A stretch of 60,000 nucleotides of DNA, taken from NCBI GenBank assembly GCA_914767715.1, contig OU612067.1, forward strand, positions 9,302,001-9,362,000, read 5' to 3'. Shown here piece by piece: positions 10,206 through 21,920 of this stretch; the stretch's first letter is position 1, and every line of letters starts with the position of its first letter. The notes under the pieces were generated by a model. The model saw nothing but the letters and a program-made list of their open reading frames with translations, had not been told where the DNA came from and did no database searches. A program made the position numbers and the translations under genes. The stretch is from Membranipora membranacea (Eukaryota > Bryozoa > Gymnolaemata > Cheilostomatida > Membraniporidae).

Positions 10206-13200
10206 GTTACTTTATCTCTGATACAACCAGTATCTGCTATCAGCTGTGTGGTTTTGACTCCGGACCTGTGTTTATAGTCTTAATAAAATTTGAAACGATC
10301 TACTATTGTTAATAAACATATCATTGAATCATTTTGTTTGGAGTGCAAATACACCTGATAATATTACTGACCCCAGTGCTTTTCAACTGCCTAGAGCCTC
10401 ATTTGTTATCAATCAGCCTATACTTACCTGTACTTATATTTATTTGATTACAGGTGTATTACTATTGGTGTACAGTTTTATGCAACATGCTGATTGGTTA
10501 GAGACTTTACCTCCAATTTCTTGAACTGATGTATAGCTTACTAACCTGAACTCATCATTCGTCTCCTCCTTTTCCACCCGACCTGTTAGTTTCAGCACTC
10601 AACACTACTTTTTGAAGTAGATTTTGTTATTTTGCAACTTGAATGATTACAGTGTATGCAATTCTCTTTCTTCATTGTATTTTCAGAATTCTGTAAATTG
10701 AAATTATAGACATGAAGCTTAAAACTGCCAATTCTATAAATGAAAAAGGCTGCAACTTGCATAACATATGCACATGAGGCATGACAGTTTCACAGCTCCC
10801 CCCCCCCCCCAAACAGCTGCAGCTTTGGTGGTTTACAGCTTTTCCCGGTTTGCATTGTTGCCTTCCAAGCATAAGATGCTGGCTTGATTACTGGCTGGCG
10901 CACAGTTTAACAAGTGACAGTAAGTGCTAGGGCTATCATGGTTTCCAAAGTGTTTTTATTGGGCTTCACCAAGTCCAACCAGCTCGGATTATTGAATAAC
11001 TATATGGAATTACAAGGTACCAACACGCTTCTCTCCTTGGTGTCCCAACTTTTGGGTTAATTTATATTACCTTTTCATTCTCACCAATATCCATCCATCC
11101 ATCCATCAATGGCTTCAATTACATACTGTAAATTTTCAAGGATTGCGGTCCATAACCTCCTAAGAGATAGCCCGATTTTGTTTATTTGCTAGTTTTGATG
11201 GCTCTCTGCAGGTCACACCTTGTAACCACATAATATTATTTCAGTTTAATGAAAGTAATGGCTGTTGTGACAAAAGCTTTTTATAGTAACGATAAGTAGC
11301 TCAGGAAATTAATCTTGAGCTATTCTACTAACTTCATGTATTTCCGTATGCAACATCGGTCTGTGGAAAGCTATAATAAAACATTAATTGAACTCCGAAT
11401 AGCAGGAATTGAATTAGGATTTAGTGCTGCCTTCGACATGGAGAATTATCGGTAACGATGAGCTTATACACACCATATATTATAGGGCACCTCGCAGAAC
11501 ACTTTGGCCCATAGAATATCTAATCACATTAATCTATATTTATTATAAATTTCAATGTAACTATAAATATTGCGCAGGAATCAATCATAGAATGAATAGT
11601 GATCATGAATGACATATATGTACATTTATTATTAGACATTAGAATATACAGTCGGAAATAAGTGAAATTATTATTAATTTGACAGAAACGTTTTGAGGTG
11701 ATAGCAACAATTTCATTTTGTTGCCCTATTATTGAAAGAAATGAGAGGAGATAAATCATATACGTCACCTTGGCTGGGCTCCATTACTTGTAGTGCTTCG
11801 CCCACCCAGCACTCAGGTCTTGAGACACTCAATGCCTCACGTTGGGCTCTGACGCAGCACAGCCTGAACATTTGTACACCAAGAGCAACTTGACAGGTAT
11901 CATTATTTAAAAATCTTCACACTTAAAGAAATTTGTGATTATAGTGATACTAAGTGCAGTAAATACTAGCACAAAGGTGCAAGAGTATGGGTAATACTAT
12001 ACTTATAAACATTTATAATAGATAGAATATCACCTTCTTGTTTCTAGCGGTTGGATTAGGAAATCACAAGATATCCTCTCTGTAGGATGTAGACATTTCT
12101 TTCTACGGGTTACGCGGTTCGCCTGTTATTTTTCCTAGCGGTAAAGAAGGTTTAGTCCTGAGGTAACCTCCTTGCAGGATATACACAATACACTGAACCA
12201 ATTTTAAGACGAGTTACCAACTAACTGCATTTTTTAATACAATACAGAAACAATCCAAAGATAAAATTGGCAACAAGATGATAATTCATTATCTGTTTTT
12301 GATATATTAAAATATACATGATTCGGTTTTGTTCTGAGGCAACAAAAGAATTCTGCAGATCTTATGAACAATTTTTGATTGGCGTATGTATCATTGTACT
12401 CTGGGATTCAACTAACGGATGGTTAGCAAACGTTTATGGTTGTCCGCTAAACTAACATACTGCAACCGATGGGATTCTCCAATCGATAGTGGAGATCAAA
12501 ATTAGACCTTAACAGAGATCTAACTTGAGAAGTTTCATGATCATATTTAGTATTTGAGGGTAGGTACCTATGTAATACAAGTGGTAAAGTGGCTGCCACT
12601 TGATCAGCTTGGTTGTTGGTTCAATAAATAGCATTAATGACACTGAAACATTTTGTCCATAATAATGAAAATCATGCAGAAAATTTCAATTTCAGATAAT
12701 TGCTTAGTTTGCAACTCATAGTATCTTATAACCAACTAAATAAAAAATTATTATTGAACTATTCAGCAAGGTGCCCAATAGGCCATGTCCGGTTCTCTGG
12801 TTAGTAGTTGTAATGGAAGAAAACTGACACTTTTGATTAGAGAAGCATCAAAATAGCCAGGGCCCGGCAGAAGTCCATAATAAGTATTCACCAAGTTATC
12901 TAACTAATTTATCTAAATCCCTTGAGATGGACTATCTGCTAGATGCTTACTTTGATAATACAACATCTCACCAGTAGTATCTTATCTTGTGAAGCCCTAA
13001 ATAATGTTGACCTAATGACCTTCTTCCACTGCCGAGACTGTCACAATAAATTTTCATCGGGTCCCTTGGGCATATCACAGTATTTAATTAGGGAAACCAT
13101 TAGGATTGGAAAGACGGTACTAACTTGTCATGATTTGTAATTCACATATCAGAATCTAAGGCACATCAGTTGTACAATTTCCCAATGCCCATGCCAGCGC

Positions 13201-13659
13201 CTGCGGCAGTGCCCATGGTCCGGATAACTTCCCTGTATGACCATCCTTGAGAAATGGTAAGAATTTTTTTATTTTTAGTGGTTACTTTCTCCACATCAAT
13301 AAGGCATAACTTCTCTCACAATGTCAGAATAAAATGAAGATGAAACAAAAATAACTCTGATGTCAGAGTCAATTCATAACAAAAGCTTCATATGTCATTG
13401 TATAAAAGAAATAAATATTACAAATCTGTGTGAATTTAGTCTGCATCAAACTGTTAGCAAAATATAATGAAAAGTATAAACATACAATTTGGCCATGCTT
13501 ATTATTTATCAAAAACCCTTTTTCATTTAGATTTATGATGACTCCAGCTGTGTTATATGATAGTACTACTACCTCGTAGGAAAATTACTGATAATAATCA
13601 AGTGATAATTGGGTAGATATTGAAAGTTTAACTAGTAGGTCAACAAAGGGCAGGATAAG
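10206..13659. other. No gene seen; 13-bp C-run and short CCAT repeats
   Basis: Intergenic sequence of about 3.4 kb. It holds a run of 13 C at 10,798-10,810 and a short (CCAT)n near 11,093-11,106. Short frames on both strands show no domain. TTTATT motifs (AATAAA on the minus strand) near 13,270 could serve the caspase gene that ends at 13,660. Confidence 0.45.
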
Positions 13660-16600
13660 TTAGTCGTGTGTTAAGAGAGAAGTTAAATAGTTCTGCTTGT
13701 TCATCATTTTGGCAGCTGAATTGTTTTTGATTTTTGGTAGAACCAGATTTTTATCAGTCGTAGCTCTTATTTCTGGTATCTGGTCTGCACAAGCTGGCTC
13801 ATTTCGTAACATGCTATTAACAGCTCGATTAAACATGGTGTATATGTCAGTTTTACCATCAGCCGCTCTGATCTGGTCCCCTAAGGCACCTGTGAAAGCC
13901 CCTCTGAAGGCTAGACCACCTGTTACTGTAGCTAGTAGCAGCACTGTGTGTGGTCTGCGTAGAACAATGTGTTTGTTGCTGTGTGGATCTGTGACCTGAC
14001 TTGGAGTAGCTGGATCTGATTCGTAATCTTGTGGTTGTACAACTCCATGTGTGGTGAATATCTGACAGGCCTGTATTATAACCACCTGTGTAAGAAATGG
14101 AGATTCAACCTTACATTAACACCTCAACAACAATAAATGGACCATGTGAAACTGGCATAAATACGGCTTGAAAATGACGTGATGTCAACAAAACCATTTG
14201 TCAGGTTGTAAATAACAGGGTAATTTGATGGAAAAATATTGCATATCCAAACAGAGTTTCAGGAAGAAATATAACCAATATTTCCACAATTTATGGCAAA
14301 ATGAAAAGTTCTAAGGATTTTTGATGTATACAAGAAAGCAAGTCAATATTGAGATATTATTGAGAGCTGTAATAAAGGGGATTTTCTGTCATGGAAAACT
14401 ATAGGGAAAACCAAACAAGCCAGGGGCTTTGTAAAACAATCTACAAGGTAAGATAAAACACAAATGAATAGTTTAAATCAATACACATTATTTATATTCA
14501 TACTAGCTTCTGTGTACATCATTAACGCTACACTCGACGGGGAGAAAGGTTTCTCACATTTTCAATAGCCTGAGATAACGTTCTCTTGCTTGAGTACCAA
14601 AATTGGGTTTGGGCAGAACCGTATCAACCGGACTTGACCGGACAAGACTTAGAGTTTTCAAGAAACCGAACAACTATCGCTCAGGCTACCTGCACTAGCA
14701 TATGCCCACTTACGCATGTACACCAACCAATTCAGGTTGTTTATCTTTGCACCAAAGTAACTGGATTAATTCAAATGTTCTTGAGTTCCCATACTGAAAA
14801 GTCACCCGCCCCGCAGTGGCAAAAAGTTAGCTTTCATAGGCAAAATGTAAGTGGGTCAAGTTGATTGAAGGTTGATTCAAATCAGGTATCTTATCACTCG
14901 CCCATCCCGAGGTATGGGCAGCGAAATATTAGTGCCTTATTGGCGAGGCCACAATATCTGGGCTAATTCGCTCTCTGTTTGCAGGCAGGTTGGAGCACAC
15001 CTGGGGGCCAACCAATCCCAAGTAGAAGATGGACTGCAGTGGGATTCGAACCCACGACCTTCAACAGTTTCGTGTTGAATTCCGGCGCTCTAACCAACTG
15101 AGTCACCTCCTACTCCTGGGCCAGTTTGTGGCGCTGTCACTACGGTGCAGAGAGAAGCATATCACAGAGACGATCTGCAAGCAGTGTAGCACATGCCATA
15201 TTACAAAACAAACGACTCAGGCAAATGCGAAACTAACCAGTGGTAAGTGTTTAGGTAGTGTGTTGCTTAGCTGGAACAGAACGTTGTTGATTGGAACTTC
15301 AGAGTGGTCACTTCCTCTCAATGCTCCTCTGTATCCATGAGTCATCACAGCCACAATCAGCAGAGAACAATCACCAACAATCCCCTCCAGTGAGCTGTCT
15401 ATCATACTACTTAGCTCTTCTGTGTGTGACCATTCTAACTTAGTGACATCACATCCTGCTGTCTCTAATGCTTGTTTGAAGTTGTCTGCCTCTTCCTCAG
15501 CTCCGTGTCTACGCTCTGTGCTGTAGAGTATCAGGCCGTACCTCTTAGTCTTAGTCTGGTTGTGTGGAATCACATACTGAGAACTATAGGGAGACAACTC
15601 TTCAATCTGACCAGGTGATAGCGGCTCTTGTTAGATGATTTGTTGTATCTGTTCTTCTTTGGCTGTGTGTAAAATAGGAATCAAGGTCAATTATAAGTTA
15701 GGGCTACATTTTGGTGGTGATGAGTGAATCTTTCCCGATATTAATTTGATACAATAGCAAGTGGTTTAGTGTTCTCCCATTTGACCTATTTCGATACAAG
15801 ATGAAATTTGATTTCTATTCTCTCTAAAGGAGATAAATTTATGAGAATGATTCAGACAAAATTGTGACATTCGGCCAGTTTTGTTGATTACTCAGTGATA
15901 ATAACCTACGCCCAATCGGACATAAGCAAATCCTGGCCATTTTGTCACAATCCTATTGATTTAATCTCATCTCGCTTCCTCTATTTATGAGTTGTCACAA
16001 AACACTGAATGTATTGCTAAAGATCTGATTTATTTTCGCCAACATTGCGCTTCAGTTTGGAAATCTCAAAATCATTTTTTTCGTCAGTATATAATAAAAT
16101 CATGCACAAAAATTTCAGTCTCACCTGTATGATCAGTTTGTAGTAGAGCTATGTCTATAAGAGCCTTAGTCTGATAATCCTGTAGAAGCTTTACTGATTC
16201 ATGCTTATTCTCAAACGCTGCCAGTTGTACAGGCGTGCGTCCATTATTGTCTGTAATCCTCAGTAAGCAGATGAGATGATCAGCTGTGACAGAGTCAGCA
16301 ATAATTTTAATGATACATGGTGTGTCACACCAGTTTGCTGCTGCAAGATGTAAAGATGTACGTCCATATACACCGGTTATCTGTAGAAAACTGTACCTTG
16401 TCTGAACAGAAGTTTTTTCCATTATTACCTTTACTACATCAAGGCTTCTTCGCACACATGCGATGTGGATCGGTGTCATCTTGCTTAGATCCTGTATACT
16501 AAGCAAATCATAGTGTAGATCCTCACTAACTAACTCTAATATGGTCTTCATTATCTCTGGCTTATTGCAATAAGCCATGAGGTGAAGTAAATTCCAACAG

Positions 16601-16923
16601 CCATCCACTGTATTGTGAAGTAGTCTAATACTGTCTTCATTACTGAGAGACTGAAGTAACTTTATCAGTATATCATCACGATCAGCCAGTCCAAATATAC
16701 TACAATACTTCACTTGTTCTCTTCCGTTAATCTGTAAGCGAACTCTGACATCATAATTGAGATATTTTTTCTTCGGAGTCAGAAACTCAGTTAGCCCGAG
16801 GACATCAGTCTGATTGTAGTTGAATGTCATCAGATGACTCTCAAGTTTACTCGGATCCCAGATTAGCGAGCCTTTACAGTCAAACTTCATCGGATAATCC
16901 ATTATATCACCAGCAGCAGCCAT
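13660..16923 (-). CDS. Ankyrin-repeat caspase-like protease (3 exons)
   Basis: The coding exons are 16,923-16,125, 15,626-15,238 and 14,085-13,660, giving 537 codons with matching phases (1, then 0). Residues 1-266 hold an N-terminal region and about four ankyrin repeats (NLLHLMAYCNK, TPIHIACVRRS, TSLHLAAANW, TPVQLAAFENK). A caspase (peptidase C14) domain follows. Its p20 part starts at YGLILYSTERRHGAE and has the catalytic His in MTHGYRG (about His363) and the Cys in IIQACQI (about Cys403). The p10-like part contains LLLATVTGG, AFRGAF and QIPEIRATT. Both catalytic residues are present, but the usual QACRG/QACQG glycine is Ile and the SWRN loop is shortened, so specificity may differ. Caspases cleave after Asp in apoptosis and inflammation. 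Ankyrin repeats instead of DED or CARD as the N-terminal module are unusual. The acceptor of exon 2 (AACAAG|AG) is weak and was chosen by phase and an upstream in-frame stop. Confidence 0.85.
14885..15112 (-). mobile_element. tRNA-derived SINE in caspase intron 2
   Basis: On the minus strand the head reads like a tRNA. It has an A-box-like GACTCAGTTGGTTAGAGCG, then an anticodon-arm-like hairpin (TTCAAC/GTTGAA) and a perfect T arm with B box (GTGGGTTCGAATCCCAC). The 5' and 3' acceptor segments do not pair, so it is not a working tRNA. Unrelated sequence continues to about 14,885. It lies wholly within the intron between the two caspase-domain exons, in the same orientation as the gene. Confidence 0.75.
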
Positions 16924-17108
16924 TTTAACACACTAGGTCACTGATTTAAAGTAAATATACAATGAGTATGTGATACCTGTGAAACTTACTAAATAATGAT
17001 CAGCGTACAAGCAAAGGCTGATTTTTCCGCACAGTTTTCCATGACTCACTGAAATCCCTGAATCAATATCAGAACAATAAGGGAACTATATGTCAATAAC
17101 TGTTGACG

Positions 17109-17535
17109 TCAAGTATCGATTATTCTACCGCTCAATTTTCACTTCATCAACCACTAAAAGTGAAACTTGAACACAGGAGCATTTGTTGCTATATTGTACA
17201 TGCTATTAGAGCACAAACTGAGTTGTCAGCTCTTGGCTTGCCCTAGAAAACTGCCAAAACTACATTTGTACCATAGGCTGAGTTGGAACTTCAAATTCAA
17301 TAACATCTGCCGCCGGTGGGGTTTGAACACAGATCTCCCTGATGCGCAGGCATGCAGGCACCTGTACTTTGATCTACTAAGCACTAGCGGAATCTCCGAA
17401 CCCAGTACGAATCGGCAGGCATTCCCATGGTTAGCACAGCTCCAAAATTTGCTTAGCTTGACTCCAAGGTAACAAGGTAATTAAAAAGTATCATGTATAT
17501 TTGATCAGGTGATCATGATCATGATAACCTGATAT
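17109..17535 (-). repeat. tRNA-like SINE family repeat, copy 1 (starts duplication unit 1)
   Basis: About 425 bp match 21,499-21,920. Shared blocks are CGATTATTCT, CAATTTTCACTTCAT, CTTGCCCTAGAAAACTG, TTTGAACACAGATCTCCCTG, TTTGATCTACTA, CAATCCCATGGTT or a variant, and GATCATGATAACC. On the minus strand a degenerate B box (GTGTTCAAACCCCACCGG) and an A-box-like segment suggest an old tRNA-derived head. It marks the start of the first segmental-duplication unit. Confidence 0.75.
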
Positions 17536-18036
17536 TGATCAATGTATATATATTATGTCATACAAATTCCTTAAATCACAAATCAAAAAACGTATGGCTT
17601 TGGGCGCCTTGATAATCAGCTATTCAATTCCCCCCCCCCCCCCGCATTCACAGAAGGTCCAAACCTCAAGCCCGGTTAGAGAAATCTCTTCATGCACAGA
17701 TTGGTTAGCAGGTTAACCCATTGCACAAAATGGGGATGATGAATGTATTATATTTCATTGCTTTTGTTATTCACTGCCAGTGCTAAGCGTCAAGTGCCTG
17801 ATGCATCTTGGTTAAAGTCATATGGGGGGATTAATTTATAGCGGATCTACACCCTCGAGTTAATGCACCTCAACTTAATGCTTAAACAGGTATTTAGTAA
17901 GAAGAACCACAAAATCCTCATGCCAAATTTGTATCATGTTTATGAGCGCTGGTAGCCCTGAGTCCCAAACAGCTAAAGCCGTTGTATGCAGTGGTGGAAA
18001 TGGGCCTATATACTGTGTATAGGAAGTTCACATCAA

Positions 18037-18067
18037 TGCCTATACACCTTCAATAAGTGTATAGGCA
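18037..18067. repeat. Perfect 11-bp hairpin
   Basis: TGCCTATACAC at 18,037-18,047 pairs perfectly with GTGTATAGGCA at 18,057-18,067 across a 9-base loop. A further copy of the right arm (GGTGTATAGGCACTTATTGAA) lies at about 18,352. The sites may be ends of a small decayed DNA element. Confidence 0.5.
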
Positions 18068-19712
18068 CTTATAATCTATCACTGCTGTGCACTTTGTATG
18101 CATGGATAAGTTTGTTTATGTTGTATTGTAGGGTTTGTTTACTTTTACTTTACTGTTTGCTTCAGTCAAAACATGCTCTTAGATTTAGGCTCAAAAAGTC
18201 AAAAAGATAACAGAAACCAGAACCAGAAACGCTGTAATTAGGGCACAAATAAAAAAAAAGTTCACGGGGAGAACCCCCCCCCCCCCCGTCACCCGGATGG
18301 CGCTGCGCCCCTCCCAGACCCACCCCACTGCGCGAATCGATCTTTATGTTTGGTGTATAGGCACTTATTGAATGAGTCCGAGAAATTCACAGTATATGGT
18401 ATAGATTGAGTTTGAAAAGGACCAGATTCTAGTGTCAACACCGAGTTTAGCGGCTTGTTTGTCAGCGTTTGTTTTAAATCCATCCATTTTTCACATTCAC
18501 TATTTCACTATTTCATTCACATTCAGGAGGAAAGTACCATCTGACCAGACCACTCACCAGCCAATCACAGCCAGAACATTGACTACCTTTTTTTGAGGCC
18601 ATAAATTTTATGAAATTACATTAATGGTGCAACACTCTTTATTTGTCTAACAACTGTATTTTGTTATTTTTTTATTATTATCATCATTATTATTTTTAAT
18701 ATTATCATTACTCTAATAGCTGTATTGGACTGTATAATACACTGTCAAACAACACCAATTGAAATTGACAGTCAAACCAGAGCACCTGGCCAATTGAATC
18801 ACCTCTTTGACTGCCTGGTGGGAGGCTTTCCATCATATTGTACTAGGCAGGCTGGGCTCGATGTAACAGGTGTTACCCTCATATATGGTGACACAACATA
18901 CTCAATTCTGACTGATTTTTTACATTCACTCCTAGTTGTGCTCATCTTCCTCTTTGAAGCGGAGAGATAGAGTTATCCCCTCGGGCAATGAAACTCATGT
19001 TAGTAATCGTGCAGTACCCTTTATCTACATCCACTGGAGACCCGACGAACGTTGCTCATACAGAACAACAGTTTAGACTGGTTGTACTGTATATAAAGAG
19101 GAATATTCCATAATGTATTTTATTGTTATTTTCTGCCTTTACTGTACTATTTTATTTTAACACGTATTACAGCATAAATCCTTTTGCTTTCACTCAATAT
19201 AAGATTGAGAAGTTATAAATTTTAACTTTGTTATGCTGAAGGGCTTATCCTAATAGACACTTTTCTCAGAATAATTCTTTGGTTCTGCTAAAAAAGAACA
19301 CAGCGATATTTTTATTGCAACTGTCCTGATGAAAAGGTGCCATTTATTTATTTCTGTTCTAATAACAAAAATATTGACCTGACTTGGACATATTGAGGCT
19401 TAATATGTAGGAAATAGGCTGATATAATAATCATTTCTACAAACTTCACAAACACATTCAATGAACAAAAACAGTCAACATGACAGAGTTTGGTTAGAGA
19501 ATGTCAATGAAACACAAACTACTTTTTTGAATTTAAATGCTATAAATTTAGTTATACAAGTATTTGGCATAATAGTGTACAAAACAAATGAAAGAAAAGC
19601 AAGGGCTCAGCCAGATAGTCGGAGTGACGGATGTCCCAATATTGCATGTAGTTTTGTTTGTGTCGATTGCTATATCATTGTTAGCTACTCTCCAGATGAT
19701 TGAAGCAGGTTC

Positions 19713-21331
19713 TTATGCACAGGCTCTGATAGGACAGCATTCAGGGTACAGTATATCTGGTCCTGTCGGGCGTTTAGTCACAAAGCAGAATGGGTCCAGA
19801 GCTGTAAAATCTCGACAACTACAATAAACAACAATAAATTGAAGTCAAATGAGAATATTTAATGCAAATAATACACTAGAACAAATTGTATCGAGTTATA
19901 CTGAATAAGCGCTTTTTTCGTTCTAACTTATGATAAAATCACAACAATATGTCAACAAAACTTTTTTTTTATTAATGGATATAATATAGTTGAATGTAAC
20001 TGAAAAGTGAAAACAGTTTCGACAATTTTGAGTTTGAGATGTGACACTAGTTCACATGGCAAAAATTGAAAGGTGTTAGTTGTGGGTCAAACTAACGTTA
20101 ACCAACGGAAATTATGCCTCAACATCATACTGCCTCAATATATTGGTCTTGCCAAGTTAGGGTCTTCTCTCAATTTCAGCTTTGTCACAAAACTGTCCAT
20201 TCAAGACAGTTGGTTGTTAGTGAATACAGGAAAGGAAATATATGAAAAACATGAGAAAAAATTGCTAACACCTGGAACCTAGTACATCACTAGATTTTGA
20301 AACATCATAGGTGCAATTGATGAAAAAAGGAGGCGATTTCTAAGGCTACACAAAATTTGTACCAGGAAGAGCTATGAAATTGTATAGGGCCAAAATATTG
20401 CATAACTATTGCAGTCCTAGCTACCGGATTATATATTGCTTTAATCCTTCTGTAGCCTTTAAATCTACATGTGTGTCTTATTTATAGTGGCAATCGAGCC
20501 ACCAAGACTCACAACTAATATTTAATCACGACAAGTTATGAACCAAGCGTGAACTAAGCGTGAACCAAGCGTGAACCAAGTGCCAGGGCTGACAGTGCAG
20601 GTAGGGATAATAACTACAGAGGTATGATGTTTATAACTCACTTAGTCACTGTAGCTTTCGCCCACCGTGTGTCTCCACATCTTATTCTAGTACAAGTCTG
20701 CCAGATATTTATAAGTTTGCCAGGAAAAAAGTTGAATGAACAATCTGCAAGGGAAAAAAATGTTTAAAGCAAGGCCAGTGTGTAACGACAAAAAACGTTT
20801 TCAACTCATCATATAAATATCACTGCAGCAGAAAACGTCACAAAACTGCAGGAAAATTATAAAAAAAATCTTAGAGTTGTTCAGGATAAAGCTACGTTAT
20901 TAGCTCTCGAATTGCCAAAGCTCCATCGGCAAGGCTCAGGTCTTTCATCAGAGATAACCCTGTTCTATTCCTGATGGATAGAGGGTATGAGGTAGGGCCT
21001 CCGACCAAAACTGATCCTGTGACACACCAGTACAAAGTCTGTAGGCCCGCTTTAAAAAGAACAGACTCTTAGTTTTGACAGCGATATCACAACAATAAAC
21101 TACCATGAGTGAAAGAACTATAGACCAACTTGAAAAAAATCCCACTCTCAGCTTCCCACAGGGTAACATGACTAAAGATGCAAGATTTATGATTGAAAGA
21201 ACGGCAGGAACTTTTTTTTTCACTTCAATGTATAAAAAGAACTCACCTCCTCTTTTCGACAAAGTTACAACAGCAGCCGATATAGTGTGGTAGAAGACTA
21301 CCAGCATGCAACAGTATAGTAGAACCTTCAT
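19713..21331 (-). CDS. Secreted single-domain VWC (SVWC, Vago-like) protein A
   Basis: Three coding exons, 21,331-21,247, 20,744-20,642 and 19,818-19,713, join in phases 1 and 2 to give 97 codons. Residues 1 to about 20 are a signal peptide (MKVLLYCCMLVVFYH, cleavage near ISAA). The mature part has eight cysteines in the single von Willebrand C order, ending in YPECCPIRACA. A G..W/C spacing (FPGKLINIWQTC) precedes it. SVWC proteins in arthropods, including Vago, are secreted and often induced by infection or nutrition. That role is family knowledge and is not shown here. Both introns have GTGAGT donors. The same exons, phases and donors recur in copy B at 23,289-24,508, where substitutions are fewer in exons than in introns. 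TTTATT near 19,346 may provide the poly(A) signal. Confidence 0.85.
20538..20582. repeat. Short tandem repeat, 11-bp unit
   Basis: Four imperfect copies of TGAACCAAGCG lie inside intron 2 of SVWC gene A. The equivalent intron of gene B lacks them, so the expansion followed the duplication. Confidence 0.7.
20970..21065 (+). mobile_element. SINE tail fragment in SVWC-A intron 1
   Basis: GGGTATGAGGTAGGGCCTCC through AGTCTGTAGGCCCGC aligns with 24,150-24,235 and with the tail of the SINE at 53,173-53,345 (GTGTCAGGAAGGGCATCTGA to TGTCCGCAGACCC). The insertion is shared by both duplication units, so it predates the duplication. Confidence 0.65.
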
Positions 21332-21424
21332 GGTAGGGCTGAAGTTTTTTGATCAAATAATTTCTCTCTCCTGTTTCATATTTGACAAGCGGATAACTAC
21401 TGGTTTTTAGTTTTTGTCTACAAT

Positions 21425-21431
21425 CCTTATA
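21425..21431 (-). promoter_or_regulatory. Candidate TATA box of SVWC gene A
   Basis: TATAAGG on the minus strand lies about 100 bases upstream of the ATG. The same motif sits at the matching place in front of gene B. The intervening leader (GACAAGCGGATAACTACTGG and TTTGATCAAATAATTTCTC on the plus strand) is also nearly identical in both copies. Confidence 0.45.
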
Positions 21432-21498
21432 TTGTATCTATCACCAGGTACTGACATATGGTTCAGAAAATAACAACTAAAACCTAATTAATAATAAT

Positions 21499-21920
21499 GC
21501 CGATCGATTATTCTCCCGATCAATTTTCACTTCATTAAACACTTAAACAACAAAATTTGATCACAGGAGCGTTTGTCGATATAATGTACATGTTATTCTT
21601 GGTGTTTTCATGTAAAAATTCTGTTGTCAGCTCTTCGCTTGCCCTAGAAAACTGCATTTCTACCATGGGCCGAGATTTAACTGCAACTTCAATAACACTT
21701 GGCGCCGGTGGGATTTGAACACAGATCTCCCTGATTCACAGCCATGCGAGCTCCCGTATTTGATCTACTATGCACAAGCTGAATCTTTGACATCAGTGCG
21801 AACTAGGAAGCAATCCCATGGTTCCCACAGCTCCAAAAATTTGCTCAGCTCGACCCTATTGAAACACAGATTTACAAAGTTTCATGTATTTTGATCAGGT
21901 AATTGTGATCATGATAACCA
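21499..21920 (-). repeat. tRNA-like SINE family repeat, copy 2 (starts duplication unit 2)
   Basis: This is the partner of 17,109-17,535, with the same block order, lying exactly at the junction of the two duplication units. It shows the same degenerate B-box segment (GTGTTCAAATCCCACCGG on the minus strand). Confidence 0.75.

Larger units (their letters stand above)
17109..21498. repeat. Segmental tandem duplication, unit 1
   Basis: Unit 1 contains the SINE-like repeat (17,109-17,535), a private stretch (about 17,536-18,724) and a homologous body (18,725-21,498) that carries SVWC gene A. It aligns in order with unit 2 at 21,499-24,678. The unit end AATAATGCC at about 21,490 recurs at about 24,670. 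The private stretch holds two 14-base C-runs (17,630-17,643 and 18,274-18,287) and a small hairpin; no gene is seen in it. Confidence 0.85.

Noticed and set aside
15029-15112. Functional tRNA gene on the minus strand
   Set aside because: A and B boxes are good, but the acceptor stem does not pair and the anticodon arm is irregular. It continues into SINE body sequence.
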